From NCBI GenBank assembly GCA_033239525.1, contig BSYO01000030.1, positions 11,863,030-11,927,029 on the forward strand: a DNA stretch of 64,000 nt, given 5' to 3'. Positions 37,136 through 51,172 of the stretch are shown one piece after another. The stretch's first letter is position 1. Each line of letters begins with the position of its first letter. The notes under the pieces are model-generated. The model ran no database searches and had not been told where the DNA came from. It saw nothing but the letters and a program-made list of their open reading frames with translations. Made by a program: the position numbers and the translations under genes. Origin of the DNA: Nepenthes gracilis (lineage: Eukaryota; Streptophyta; Magnoliopsida; Caryophyllales; Nepenthaceae).

Positions 37136-38590
37136 CTTAGAAATCAACAGGAAACAAGAACCAGAGATTGGCCCACGGGCTCTTGTTGACCGCGGACTCT
37201 TCTTCAACCAGAAAGGGATGGATGGACGGGAAAGCACCAAACACCACAGACACTCAGCGGATAGAAAAACAGTAATGAGGAGAAATAAAACAAATGAGAA
37301 AAACACAGCCAATTACATGGAAAACCTTTCAAAATAAAAAAAATTTGCGGGATTTCAGTCCACAAATATATCTACTATGTGAGAGCCGCTTACAGAAACA
37401 ACACGGTTACACAAGTCTTCTTTAAGATAAAGATGAAGAACATAACACGAGAATATATTCAATTTTTATTCACTGCTCTCTCTATTACACTTCAAAAAGA
37501 ACAATCTAATAACATGTGTTCCAATGGATAACAACATCAAAGTCTTAAATCTTATCAAGTGGGTCAAGTATCTAAATTGTGTTTCAATATTTCACTCAAT
37601 TTGATAGAATATCTTCCAAGGGTAAAGGCATTTTCAAATGCCAAGAGCTACTAAAAAATCAAACCCATGATTTGATTACTAAGAAATCAACATTATTTCG
37701 TTCCAAAATCAGAGCACTCCTCAAATTGGACTACTTCACCTGGCATAGTTTGTTTATGAAAAAATTAGACCCATGATTTTCCCTGACTTTCTGTGTGATT
37801 CAGGGATACATAATATCAAGTATTAAATAGAAATCAGTAAATACGCCGTCTAATGAATCCAACTTTATTTCTTCTAAATTTCTTGGCGTTGAAGGCACAG
37901 AATCCTAATCAAAATCTACAGAAAGAGAGAGGATTCAGCCATGATCTTCAAACCATAATGCTCATCCATAAAACCTCAATTCAGTTCTGAAAATCACAGA
38001 AACTAGGCTCGTCCTATCGATCTGACCATTCCTTCAAACAAATTGAGCCCAACCCACATTTTGAATCACAACTTCCAAATTACGCAGCCTGAAAACATCA
38101 TCAAGACAATAAAAAAAGTGCAACAATTCAAGGAAAAAATTATCCACATTCCCAGAAAAATGTTTGTAAATCACCACATTTTCGTAGAAACTCAAAGCCC
38201 CTGAAGACATCAGAGACGATAATAAAGAACAAAAATCGGAAGAGATAAAACTCATTATCTGTTGATGCTTCTCTGCTAATTGCAGAGAGAAAAAGAGACA
38301 TCTGAGAAGAAAATTAGATCTGCAGCAACAAAAGAGAAGTAGAAGGAAGCCGACGAAGGAACAGGTCTCGTGGCCCATCCTCGTACATAAACTTCACCAT
38401 CAGAATTAATCGATTTGCCGTGCATTTTACTAAAGATATTAGAATATTAACACGTTTTTTGTAATCTCCTTACACACCTTGACCAACAAATTTTCCTTTA
38501 ATTTTAACCAAACACTCATTACATAACTTTTTAGCTCAAAATCATTTGGGGTAAGTCGACTCATGTGGGTGATTCAATAGTAGTTTGTCG
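37136..38590 (-). other. Possible remnant of the UGD 5'UTR intron and leader, otherwise unassigned
   Basis: The stretch upstream of the UGD fragment may be its old 5'UTR intron and promoter, because an acceptor-like site remains next to the ATG. The minus-strand frame 38034-38378 starts MGHETCSF with a cysteine- and leucine-rich segment, but I see no homology. Its CT-rich text could equally be leader sequence. No other feature. Confidence 0.35.
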
Positions 38591-39485
38591 TGTTGGCCGT
38601 TGGAAGGCAAAAGCGGTCGATGGAGATTGTTGTGGATGATAAATTTGAATCCACGCGTCGATAGGAGGTTGGCCATCGAGGGTTCAAGTGCTGCTGGATG
38701 GCGGACGGAGTGGCAAAGGCAGTGAAATGAAGGGTTGAGATATTTTATGGAGGGCCGGTCAACGGAAGGTTGGCCGGCTAAGGCAGAGAAAGGAAGAATT
38801 TATCGAGTTGGTATTTTGGTATGGAATCAGCCAAGGCAGAGAAGATTCTTGTGATATGATAGGCACAGACGACGAGGAACTTGATTGCGGCGGCCGGCGG
38901 GCCCAGTGAACAATGGACAAGGTGTTGGATGAGTAGAGTAGGTGGCAAGCACTGCCGGTGTGTCGCCCGGTGTGCGGTGTGGCAAGTTGCAGAGTTGGTG
39001 GATAAAGTCGTTGGCAGGTTGCAGAGTAGGTGGCATGTATTTGACCACACTCAACCTGCCTATTGGTTGAAGGTCTCCTGGCAGACCATCATATATACGC
39101 ATGCTGGGCATGCAGAATAGTGAGAGAGTATCTAAACGCGGTAGAGTGCAAGGAGGTAAGATCCAATGAGTGAAGGAAAAGAGAGGAGTGCACCACTAGT
39201 GAGAGAGAAGAAATAAAAACAGAGAGTGAAGAGAAAGGAGTGTTTTCTTGGTTTGCTTTGGAGAATTTTTTTGCCATTCTCGGGTGTGTAGCGGATACTC
39301 CGTCTCGGAGGTTTGCAACCTATTTCACATAGTGAATTTGCTATAAACTCTGCTCCCATGATTTTTTCCCTTAATTCAAGAGTTTTCACGTAAAACGTGT
39401 GTGTGCTTCTCATTTCTCTTTCTCTTCACTGTGTATCATTCTATCCGACTGACCTTTTACCCCTACAAAATCAACTCTCATAACA
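38591..39485 (+). mobile_element. Probable solo LTR, Ty1/Copia type
   Basis: A GC-rich ~0.9-kb block starting TGTTGGCCG and ending CTCTCATAACA, so the ends are TGTT...AACA. A GA-rich leader at 39120-39240 precedes TAGTGAATTTGCT, CTCTGCTCCCATGATTTTTT and GTTTTCACGTAAAACGTG (39300-39402). Similar TAGTGAA...CACGTAAA layouts mark the 3' part of many plant Copia LTRs, including the Copia LTR at the right end here (GTTTTTCACGTAAAAATT). No primer-binding site or pol follows. The target duplication was not found, so the 5' limit is approximate. Confidence 0.6.
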
Positions 39486-40131
39486 GTTCATCAAACTGAT
39501 CATAACTCTAAGGTACCTTTTTCTTAAAGTGATTATAACCCACAACATTTTTACTGTGCAACATAATAGATCCAACAATATTATTAAACAACTTTATACT
39601 CTTCTCTGTGTTATAATGGGGTCATTTCTGTATAAAAAGTGTAGTATTCGCTGGGTTAGTATCAACCAGAAGGGGAGAACCCCTCATCGGCAATCTTTAT
39701 ACTTGTTATAGTGGCAATGATCTCTTCCATTTGGCGTGAGAGGAACAACGTAGAGTTCAACAGACAAGTTGATTCGTGATTCTATGCAAGCGGCGGATGT
39801 TTGGGGAATATATACATTCGTCATTCCATTTGTGTTATCTATCAATGCCCTATCTAGATTTAACATTAAGAGATTGATTTAAATTATATATATTAACTAC
39901 TTATTAAAAAATTATCTTGACATTTAGTTTTGCATTTTTATATCATAATAGTGCAATATTATTATTAAGTCAAAACTTATCCTCGGTCCAATTAAATGAG
40001 AATACGCTAAAAATGATATTTAAATAATTTTTTTTTAAAAAAATCATCTAAATAACTATTTATTGAAAAAAATTTACTATTATGTTAAATATTTCATAAA
40101 TATTAATATTGTAGAAAAATCTATAAAAATG

Positions 40132-40132
<1 letters not shown>

Positions 40133-40168
<36 letters not shown>
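40133..40168. repeat. (TA)n microsatellite, 18 units
   Basis: An uninterrupted TA run of 36 bp. Confidence 0.97.
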
Positions 40169-40169
<1 letters not shown>

Positions 40170-43100
40170 CTTAAAATTTCTATTATTGGATTTTTATTCA
40201 ATAATAAAGATGAAAAACATATGTATCTCCCAAACTCTTCGACGACTCAATAATGACAATGGCAATAGAGGTGGCTGCACCGGCGGGGTTAGCTGGACTA
40301 ATGGGTTATGTGGGCAGCAGGGGGTTGGCACCAACGGTGGCTAAGGCATGACAAACATGGACAATAGCTATTGGCATCAATATGAGAATTGTAGATCCTC
40401 ATAATCTAGAATAAAAAATATCACTATTTTACAGTATTATATATTTTTATTTTCCTAATAATTGTGATTATTTGAAATAACTATTACATTCTTAAAAGTT
40501 TCAACAAAATAAAATTTATAATTTTATTCCACAAATATTACAAATGAGACTATAAATAGATATTGACCAATAAATATAATTTGATTGGGGATGGTCCAAA
40601 ACAAAATCCGCCCGGTGCAAATATGAATCAAAGCCTAAGTTTTAGTGGTCCAAACGAAGATACATGAAACAGATAACCTTGATCAAATAACAGTTCTCTA
40701 AGGCATTAATTGAGATGTTCAATTCAAACAATCGGTTATTAAAGAATTAAATAATAATGATAAAGTGAGTGAATAACTTTCCCAAAATGATCAAAATAAT
40801 CCATTAATAATATGAGATAGTTACCTCATTAAATTAAAATGATAATTCGCACAAAAAATAACATCTTTTAACAGTTATCTTGAAATGACTCAATACACAG
40901 ACAATAAAGATAGCGATTTCAAAGGCTAATCAGATTGATAAAAATTCTAACTATAAATATAACTCCTCCCAAATCTAAAAAGGAGGAAAAAATTCATAAA
41001 AAGAGAAAAAGATACTCAAGCATACAAGTGCACCAAATAGAGCAAAGTCCTCCAATTCACACTTATCCTCACAATCTTTCCATTTCAATATTCTTTTTTC
41101 TCGACTTCCAATTTAAAAAGAAAAATCACTGATTTAAATATCAGATGATATATCATAGAGCGAATCCTATAAATTTCTTACTTTTTATTCATTTTATTGT
41201 AGTATGTAAGATAATGATTTAAAATTATGAAAAACGAATCTGTTGCTATTCGAATTTTTTGAAGGAATAACCTAACTCTTTAATTTGTACGTTAATTCAG
41301 GTCCATAGGATATATAAAATTTAAATGATTTTCAATCACCAATAGCTTGGAATATAAAATTAGTATGTTAAAAACCCAAATCATATATATATATATTAGA
41401 TTTTAATGGAAGAAAAGGTTTCGGTACAAAATATTGATATGTAAATTCATGAAATTAATAAATTCATGAAATGAAGTATTTTTTTTGTTTGTCTGAGCCC
41501 ATCAAATGCAACCCCTAATTATTATATGGTAATAATTTTTTATTTGATTTTTTATAATATCAATGTCTTAATATTTTTATATCTTAATAATCTAAAAATT
41601 ATAAATTAAATTTTAATCCATATTTTTTAATAAATTAAATTCAAATATTGAAATTATTGTTAAAAATATACTTAAAACACTCTAACAATTTCTTCATTGG
41701 AGGCGCCCCTTCCCCAAATTTTTTTTTTGGTAAGTAAATATTTTGGATTAAAGTAAAAAAAATTATACATCATATGCATTAATTTCAAGTATTTTGACAG
41801 GTTAATCGTAAAGCATTAGGACATCTGCTTAAGCGGTTTATGCATTAAAAAATCACAAAAAAAAAAAAGATACATAACATAGGGATCTTCCATGAGGACA
41901 ATGTTCAACAAAATCGACAAAATTCCAACATCGATATCACCATACTACTCCGGATAATCACCACCCCTTCCCCAAAAAAGGAGCCATAAATAACTCACTA
42001 ATAACAAACTTGGAAAGAAACATGGGCCAAGCCCCGATAATTGGAATATTCACTTACATTTAAAGTAAATTAAATTATCATGTAATTAGCTTTGTCATTG
42101 TTATGTTTAAAGTTAAAAAAATTCTATCCAAATATATCTGAGCTCTTGAAATTTATGAAATTAAATATCTTTAAATTCATTTTTTTCATCCTTTTTCCTT
42201 GTCAGTCAAGTCTTTAGATTTTTCCTTTTAATTTTTTATTACCCTTTAAAAATTTTTAAAATTATTTGGCAAATAATGCAATTTTTTTGTTGTCCATAAT
42301 TTTCCTATTGTAGCTTTAGGGCAATTGATTTACCATTTTCTTTTATAGGGCAGATAATTTACACATTTAAAAGAAATTTAATTATTTTTAAAATTTTTAT
42401 ATTGTCAAGATCTTTATTCTCTTTAATAGTTATGACATTCGATCAAAACCTTTTGGATAAGGATTTTAAGACCTTTTAGATAATTATTTTTTTAAAAATT
42501 TTTTTCTCCTAAATTAAAAATATAGTTAATTATATTATTTAGTATGACATATAATTTGTTAAATATTTCATCATTTTTCATTCTAAATTTTTAAAATTTA
42601 GTGGCCAACATTTACAATTTAAAATTTTTGACCATTTTTGTCCTTTTATATCTGATATGTAATTTATCTCAAAATTTTTAAATAATTTTACACATGAATG
42701 CTTAATCTATACTTGTTAGGCAAAATTGCAAAGAAAATGTCATTAATACCCTTATTATTTTAATTGCTATAGTTTAACTTATGATCGAATCTTTAGGGGA
42801 CTTAACCCCATTCTTACTCATTGTGAGAGGAGTCCATCTTTCCTCCATACTGCTAGACATGGTCTTTTCAGTAATTTTTGAAAATCTCTTATACAAATTT
42901 TTTAGTAGGCATATTTATTTTTAGTCAAAATATGATAAAATTAATTAAAAATAACTAACAGTTATCTAGACACAGATTGAACACGTATCAGTGTAAGTAC
43001 TAATATCAATTAAAAAAATAGGTAGTCCCAAAATACTATAATTTAGACTGCTTATGATATGAAAGTATAAATATTACAAATATTTAATATACATAAAAAA

Positions 43101-43973
43101 ATTATTTTCAAATACTATGAAAATAAGTCACTAATCTTACCCATTTATCATTACTCATATAGATAATAAATAAAGTAAATAAAATAAATTAATATGGAAT
43201 GTGGTGATAAAAAAAAAAGATTCAAGAACAAAGTAATTATTGAATAAAATTCTTTAAAACTTTTAAATTAGTCAAATCTAAAAACGCTATTATCATACTT
43301 TTTAAATTTTTTAAAGTTCAAATCTTAGTCATTAAATGCATAATCCGATCACTAATCCTATATTGGGGCCATTGGGTTTACTATAAAGTCATATGGTTCT
43401 CTTAATGTATTAAGAATTATTTTATTTTAGTGTGATTATAATTGATCGGACCAGAATATATTATCAGAAACTTACATACGTGATACTTATTAACAAATGT
43501 TACAGTTATATCATTTTATAACGTTTTATTATTATCGTATGAGAAGTAAATGTTAATATAACATATTAAAATATTATTTAATTATTATTATTTATTACTT
43601 TTAAAACAATCTCTAACAAAAATTAATATAAAAGAGCATACCGACTAGGAATACCATAATAAAATTCCAATGTGCGGTCGAAACAATACCTATTAGCTGC
43701 CTCGGAGCACACGGCTCCCTCACCATACGCCCGTATTTTTGTTTTTTATTTTATTTTTAATTCATAAAACAATTACCACAAATGCAATTACATACTAAAA
43801 ATTAATAAATTAAAAGATTAATTCCAAAATCAATAAGTAGGGGGGCCAAAACCGGTCTAACTATGACCACAATCAAGAAATCTACCTCTTTAAAATAGGA
43901 TAGATTTAATTTCTTTTAATAATAATCGTTCGATATTAATTAAATAATTCTATCATTTTTTAAAAAAAAGTCA

Positions 43974-44126
43974 TTTTTTTAAAAAAATTTAATAATTTGA
44001 TATTTATTGAATATTTATAATTAAAAATAATTAAATTAATTTATTAAGATATTTTTTTAAAAAAAATTTAATAATTTGATATTGATTGAATATTTACAAT
44101 TAAAAATAATTAAATTAATTTATTAG
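43974..44126. repeat. 77-bp AT-rich tandem duplication
   Basis: Two units (about 43974-44049 and 44051-44126) share TTTAATAATTTGATATT, GATTGAATATTT or a close match, and AATTAAAAATAATTAAATTA. They differ at only a few bases, so the event is recent. Confidence 0.85.
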
Positions 44127-44916
44127 GAGGATAAAAATCTCAAGTTTTACTACTTGAGACATTGAAAGCAACTACACAATAATTAAGTTTGTCGATTTGA
44201 AACCGTACATTTAATGAAATCCTATCTTTTGCTGTATGAAGCACAAGCTTAAATGACCGTTACGGTAGTGCCCTGTTTGGCGCTGATAAATTCAGAGCTC
44301 CCACTCCCAGAAAACATAAATTCGCAAATCCTAACGAGGACATCCCATCTGTAATTCTTTTTTTTTTTTTTAATATTTTTAAAACTTACGGTTGTCATAA
44401 TAAAAAAAAAACGTATTTTTCTTTTACCCTGAAGGTATTAAATTAGTTATAATATAAAATCTATTAATTAAAAATATATTTAATTTAATTTTCAAATATT
44501 ATTCATATTTTATATTTGTGATAAAAATAAATTTTTTCACCAAAATAATAAATTTGTAGATAGATTATATTTCTCTTTAATTTATATTTACAGGAAACAT
44601 TATCTTTTTAAATTCATTCTAATTTTTTATTAAATAATAGACAAATGTTTGTTTTCACCAAAAAAATAAAATAGAATCTGTAAATTATTAGACCGTTTTA
44701 TAATATCAGTAATATTACTAAATGCATATAAAAATAAATTAAAATATTAAATACTAGTTAATTTAGATGGCTAAAATTTATTTTAGAATAGCCAAATAAT
44801 ATTGTTTTTAAATAAATATAAATTTCATAATTAGTTCATTTTTTAAGTACAATATACATAATTTATTTCAAGCTAAAATTATTATTTTTTAAAAATAAAA
44901 AAGGACTTTTTGTTTT

Positions 44917-45769
44917 AAATAGTACAATCAAATTTCAATCCCGATAAAAATAACAAAAATAGTAAAAATTAAATATTTAATATACGTAAATAATATTTAT
45001 TTCTAAATACTAATGATAAGGACAAATATGCAAAATATAAACGAATATAAATAATAATAAGAAGACACGATTTTTGGTGACGAAAGAAAAATTCGATACC
45101 CACGGTAATCAAGAAAAACCCTCTGGGCTTTAACGGCTAGGGAAGCAATTCATTATGAAAATCAACTTACAAACCAGGTAGTAACGATACGTTAACCTAG
45201 CCGACTCACTCCCGTCTTGTGATCCTTATCAAGGAACTCCTTGGATTTATCCACGGCAACGAAACCGGATATCTTTCGATTTTCACGTCAATCTTTCCTC
45301 TTGAGCCACTTGAATTGCCAAACACGATTGAGTCTCCTTCTTCAAGGTACCGACGTTACCAATGAAGGAAAAGAGTAGCGAAATAGGATCGAAGAAGTGT
45401 AGGTGTAGAAAAAACTTGTTAGTACATCAATTGCAAATGTGAAGTTTTTGGTTTTCTCAAAGGGAGCAAGACCAATGGAGTATACACAAGTGGGGCACGA
45501 AATTGATCTGCCAAGAGTCCTAGGGTTTCAAAACTATAAGATAAGTATTTATAGAGTGCGCAAAAACCGTATTCAAAAAGTTGCCTGTTACCACAGTGCT
45601 CGAGCAAACGGAGAGCAAGGGACTTCGGGATTTTGGATTCGAACGGATGGAGAGCTCACGGAAGGCATGGTATTCCTGAAAGTTGGAACGGACAACAATG
45701 GATATATGTTGATACAGTAACATTCACATAGGGTCATGGAATGTGCCAATCATAAAAATTACCCTAACA
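44917..45769 (-). mobile_element. LTR-like element E2 (probable solo LTR), inverted copy of E1
   Basis: Read on the minus strand it starts TGTTAGGGTAATTTTTATGA and carries CTATAAATACTTATC. It shares CGTGCCCCACTTGTGTATAC, GATCACAAGACGGGAGTGAG and ACCGTGGGTATCGA with E1 (33020-33974). Identity to E1 looks about 80%. The frames 45439-45720 (plus) and 45520-45723 (minus) are by-products of this GC-richer stretch. Its 3' limit is judged from where the E1 alignment ends. Confidence 0.65.
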
Positions 45770-46824
45770 AAAAAAATTACATAGTAGTATATATATGATG
45801 TCAAATTATTTTAAATACGTAAAATAGACATTCTATTTTAAATTTTTTTCATCACGTGTATGTAATACTAAAGTATAAAATTTTATCTTATATAATTAAT
45901 ATTAATTTAAAGGTATAGTATACTTTTTTAAAAAAATAAAGTTAACAATAAAATATAAAAAAAGAGAGAATAAAAAAATAATAATATTTTATCTATATGA
46001 TACCAGCTATTTGTTCTAATAGAGCAAGTGTATCTAAGTTGCTTCTTCTATTATTGTTGTTGTTTTTTTTAAATATTTATTATTTTAAATATTTATATAC
46101 ATGTATTATTTTATATATAAATTAATTTTATTTTGCATGTATGTGTCTCTGCTTCATATCATATAATTTTATAAAATATATATTTTAAATTCATATATAT
46201 TCTATTTTATTTCAAATTTTCTATAATAACATTTTTATATATGTTTTTAAATTATATTTAATGCTCTTACATGTCTCTAATTTGCACATATATATCTCTG
46301 CATGTCTTGAACTACCATGCATGTTCTATACTGCAAGCCTATAATTTAACATATTAATAGCCTCAACATGTTTCTACTTTCAAAATTAACTTCCTGCATA
46401 TCCATATTTCAATGCATGTCATATATTTAAAGAAATAATATATATATATATAAGTTTGATGAAAATAATATTATAATATATTTATATTTGAATATAGTTT
46501 TAAATTTAATTAAGTATAGATCATAGTGCAGAACTAACGAAATATATTTAAACATATCCTAATATATTATTCATAAAAATTAAATATTATCTATGGGTTA
46601 AAAGCTATATATGGTCATATCTACAAGATTATATATATTGTAATATCCGGATCTCTATTTAAATAAATTTAATATTAATTATGATTTTGGATAAATTAAA
46701 GCGTAATAAAATTAATTCAATATTATAAAATTTAGAAGGATATTTGAATTAGTCGGGTGGCATTCGAGGTACGGTCGTATTATCGTTCGAATATCAGTAT
46801 AAATTTTAGAATAAAAAAATTAAA

Positions 46825-46902
<78 letters not shown>

Positions 46903-46924
46903 GAAATTAGAGAAAGAAAGAGTT
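45770..46924. other. AT-rich intergenic sequence, no gene seen
   Basis: Contains a diverged third copy (about 46060-46280) of the 180-bp unit found at 18534-18890 and the AAT microsatellite listed separately. Nothing coding is supported. Confidence 0.65.
46825..46898. repeat. (AAT)n microsatellite, about 25 units
   Basis: An uninterrupted AAT run of about 74 bp. The poly-isoleucine (plus) and poly-leucine (minus) frames across it are artefacts. Confidence 0.97.
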
Positions 46925-47740
46925 TATGTGAGATCCCACATTGGATGAAGAGGGGAATGAAACGTGCTTTATAAAGGCGTGAATATTTCTTTTTGGCAGG
47001 GGCAGCGTTTTGGAGGCCGTTGGCATCGAGAAGGTCGACGGTGGCGGGTCTTGGCCTAAAGTAGACAATATTCAGTAGCATGGAGGTCGCTCAACGGTGA
47101 TCGTTATAAATTGGTGGGAGCCGGTGACTTGGTTTCGTGGGTGTGCAGCGATAAGCATCGCTGAAAGCCACACAGAGGAGTAGAGAGTGACTGGGGTGGG
47201 AAAGTCAACGTCTTTATAAAGTGCATGGATATCTAGGCACTTTAGACACGCATTTTGAAGACCATGGGCCTATAAAGAGCAAGGTAAGTGCAGGGGATTG
47301 ACCTAAAGCGGATAATATCCACAATGCGGGTAGATATTATTTAAAATTTCAAAGAGAGGAGTGAGAAGAGAGAGAGAAGTCGTGCAAGGAGGAAGAAGGA
47401 AAAGTATATAGGTCATTAATTGATTTTGAAGCGAGATGGCACTATCTTGTTTTATGGCTGACTGGAAGTTTGGGCGGTGGCAATGATTCGCGAGAAGAGG
47501 CCATCGAGGAGGTTGACGGTGGTTGTCAGCAATGTTATTGACAGCGTTTTTAGTGGTAGCATGCGGAGGTTGCTCAACGGTAGTCGGCAACGGTTAGTGG
47601 TGGGACGTTGGTGACTGGTGACGGCCGTGGGTGAGTAGTAGCAGGATTGCGTGAAAGCCATGCAGAGGAGAGAGAGCGGTAGGGGTGCAAGTCACGAGTG
47701 GTAGGAGAGAGAGTGTGCTAATTTAGGCACTTTAAGATAT
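46925..47740 (+). repeat. GC-richer tandem repeat block with promoter-like units
   Basis: Starts GTGAGATCCCACATTGGATG, followed by GAGGGGAATGAAACGTGC and TTTATAAAGGCG. This word order I recall as a common dispersed repeat of eudicot genomes. The TTTATAAAG box recurs at about 47214, and CCTAAAG(T/C)(A/G)GA(C/T)AATAT occurs near 47058 and 47304. A larger unit is duplicated too: about 47020-47235 and 47485-47735 share GTCGACGGTGG or GTTGACGGTGG, GCTCAACGGT, GTGAAAGCCA-like text, CAGAGGAG and TTTAGGCACTTT. No coding region is convincing. Confidence 0.6.
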
Positions 47741-49599
47741 CTTTTCTTCAGATTTGTAGAGTATAAAATCGAGATAAGTACCTGTAATCCCTATTCTTGG
47801 TCTGATTTAATTTTTGATGTATCTTAGATACTATTTAAAGTTTTTACCAACATATATGTACTTTTATACATCCATTTTTTTTTATTCTGGATATATATGT
47901 ATAGTTCATTGATTGATTTTGGGAGTTTCTGATATGGATTTTATGATTTTGAAGGATTTATTATTTTTCTAAATGCTTGAAAAAAGTTATTGGACACTAT
48001 ATATATTTATATCAGTATGTGTAACAAAAATATGCACAAAACTTACATAGGCCGTGCATTTTCATGTGCATGTGTCAGGTTGTGGTCATTACATTTATAT
48101 TTGGATATTAGATATTCTGACCAATTCTCGATAGAAAAATTTATTTGGAAATCCCTCTTAGTTGGTAGGAAAGGTTTTGAGAGTGACCTTTTTCATTTGG
48201 ATATTTTGATTTGACATTATAATATATTTGGACGTCATAATATATTTGACAAATTTAAAAATTACAACCAAAGTCACAGATGATAAACAATAGTAAGCAA
48301 TCTTACCTATAGGTACAGAGTACATGGGTGGTCATACATATTGGATTAATTTATATTTGATTTGGTCTAAGGTTACTGAGAGTATATGTAACCATTCCTT
48401 AAATTAGTCTGTAAAAAATTGAAACTCAAATTTGATATATGATTTGTATTCCTACATTGATTTGTATTGGATTTTGATTTGGATTTGAATTTGAGATTCG
48501 CTGATTTTGTTCATAGTCGAGCTTTAATATGTCTCGTACAAATAATTTTGACATATGTTTTGATTCAAATATTTGAAATATTTGTTACGACGCTACTTTC
48601 GGTTTCTGTGTATGCTATTGGATTATTCAATTATCGGATTCTGTTCCAAATCATAAGTTGATTGAGTTTTAGATTTTGACTCGAATTTGGACTTAGATTA
48701 GACTTTAAAATTGACTATTTGTCTATTAAAATTGATTCGGGTCACTTCTATTTTGTTTATATATATATATATACATTCCGATAAAGGTTATTTTCTGATT
48801 TAGATATTTATTTTGGATTTGGATATTTGATTTGAGTATGAGATTACTATTGAATTTTAGATTTTACATCTTAAATTTTTATTGGATTTATTTTATCGAT
48901 AATTTAAATTTATAATTAATTTAAATAAATTTTTTTTTAGTTTGTGTTAATGATTTAATCTACTATTTTGTTTTTTGCTTATTTTAAAATCATCACTAAT
49001 CTTTGGTTTATTTATTTTTTCCTATCAAAATAAGGTTTGGATGTATTTTATATATTTGTATAATTAAACAATCTTGACATTGAAGTTTTAGTTTTATTAT
49101 GATTTAAATTGATATTTGATGTAATTGGATTATGAATTTAGCCGAATATAAGCCTATGGATATATTTTGGGAACAGTTGGAATATCATGTTATGTTCGAT
49201 TTTATTATTTGATTAAATTGTTATATTCGTTTCTGATAATTATAGAGTTATATATATCTTATTTGATCTTACTGAATTGTTGATGAGACTTTTGTCCTTA
49301 TTTTTTTAATTTTTTTAAATTAGTGTATTTGATTTGTCACATTCAAATCTTAAAATTTAGCATTATCTGTTGAATTTATTTAGAATTTTATATTTTAAGA
49401 ATTATAATTAATTATTTAAATTGACCTATTTGGTTTGAATCTGTAACATATTTGATGATCCATCTATAAATTTTAATTAGCAATGTATATCTTTTAGTTA
49501 TATAAAAATAATTATATCTATATTTTGATTTTGCTTATTTAGAAATCATCACTAATCTTTGATTATTTATTTATTTTGGATCATTTAATTAAAATAATT
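47741..49599. other. AT-rich intergenic sequence, no gene seen
   Basis: TTTGATTTGG-rich low-complexity sequence, notably at 48430-48730 where GATTTTGGATTTGG-like words recur as a degenerate simple repeat. The frame 48467-48661 results from that repeat. Confidence 0.7.
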
Positions 49600-50040
49600 T
49601 CATTATATCATATCAATTTGGACTGTTTGTTAGTATTCTTGTTAGTATTCATCTTTATAGTATCTAATCAAACATATGTTGCATGTGATTTCCTTTTAAT
49701 GTGAAACTTAAACTAAATTCTTTCTAATTTATTATTTTAATCTTAGATTTTATTTATTAATCAAAGGTTGTATGTTAACATTATAGTGTTTGCTCGAGGA
49801 CTTTCAAAGAATTTTAAGTCAAATTCTATAGTTCAGAAAAATATTTGTCACAAAGTGAAGTTACAAATTTTGTTCTTTTCAGGCTTTTGTAGCAATTCAT
49901 TCATCTGATTTATTTATTTATTTATTTTTTAGTCTATTTTTCTTATAAGATTTTGCATCCTTTTCTTTTTCTCATAATTTTTGGGAGATAATGTCTATTG
50001 TTGTAGTGAATGATTCTCATATTAGATAAAGTCAATGTTT

Positions 50041-50440
50041 GGTAACTACAAAATATAATGGGTGTTGCATAATTATATTTCACATATTTATTTTGGAATT
50101 TATGAATGAAATTTTGTGCCATTTAATATCAAAAATAAAAATATCAGTATTATTATCAATATTATCCACCTGGATATTAGATTTATTGGATAATACATAT
50201 CTTTAAGAAATATATAGAAATAAAAAAAAATGTTTCAACTATCTGGATAACTATAAAATATAACAAGTGTTGTAAAATTATATTTCACATATTTCTTTTA
50301 AAATTCATGAATGAAGCTTTGTGCCATTCAATACCATAAATAAAAATATCAATATTTATATAGATTTTGACCATCTTGATATTAGATTTACTGGGTACTA
50401 CACATATTTAACAAATATATAGGAATAAAAAAATATTCTA
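50041..50440. repeat. ~200-bp tandem duplication inside repeat B
   Basis: Both units carry AACTA(C/T)AAAATATAA, TTATATTTCACATATTT, TTTGTGCCATT and ATTAGATTTA(T/C)TGG. Copies A and C carry a single unit, so the duplication followed the spread of the family. Confidence 0.75.
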
Positions 50441-51172
50441 TGAATTATAAGTTAATAATTAAATATCAAATATATTAAATAATATATTATTTGTTAGCTT
50501 ATATTATATTTCACATTTGATAGGCAAATTTATGGCTTTCATTTAACAGGTGAGAATTTATTTCTTCTTTGAAAAATGATACTAAGTTTCCTCTTTTAAA
50601 ACTCTTACACAACTAGTTTATCGAGAAAACTATCCGAGTTATAAGTCGTTAATTAAAAATTTATTATATAAAGTATGTATATAATGTAAAATTAAGTAGT
50701 AAAAATATTAAAAAATAATTACTTAGATATATTCTTAAAAATTTAAATTTCATCAGGAGGTTGAAAAAAAAATACTTGATGCTTTTTTTCTTATAAAAAA
50801 AGAAGTGCACAAGCCCTAGATCCTAAAAATTAATATGTTTTATTTGTTTAAAATTCTCATAAATTTATGCAAAAATTTGTCTTCTTTCATTTGTCAATTA
50901 CAATTCTATTATAGACGCAATCCGTATATTCTTAAAACAAAATCAAAATCGATTCTACAAGAAATCAGAATCAAAATTTAAATTAATTAACTAATTATTT
51001 ATTTTTTGGTTAATTCTTCCATTATCTTCTCCTACTCAACCGTAAGATATACAGAACTCATCATCATCAAACCCTAACAGAATATATTGACCTGTGAATA
51101 GGAAATCGCAAGAGCATTTACCATTTTCTACTATTCACAAATTACTCCAAATCCTAACTAAATATGGCAACA

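Larger units (their letters stand above)
39486..44916. other. AT-rich intergenic sequence with small repeats, no gene seen
   Basis: Mostly low-complexity. A small GC-richer island at 40250-40350 (GGTGGCTGCACCGGCGGGG) has no recognisable origin, and another lies at 43670-43735. No gene, RNA or transposon with ends is supported. Confidence 0.7.

Noticed and set aside
38034..38378. 114-codon minus-strand frame, cysteine- and leucine-rich
   Set aside because: No homology recognised; composition fits CT-rich leader sequence. Kept only as a remark.
38778..39120. Overlapping frames on both strands
   Set aside because: GC-rich part of a probable Copia LTR.
46757..47081. Poly-isoleucine and poly-leucine frames
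   Set aside because: Produced by the (AAT)n microsatellite read in two strands.
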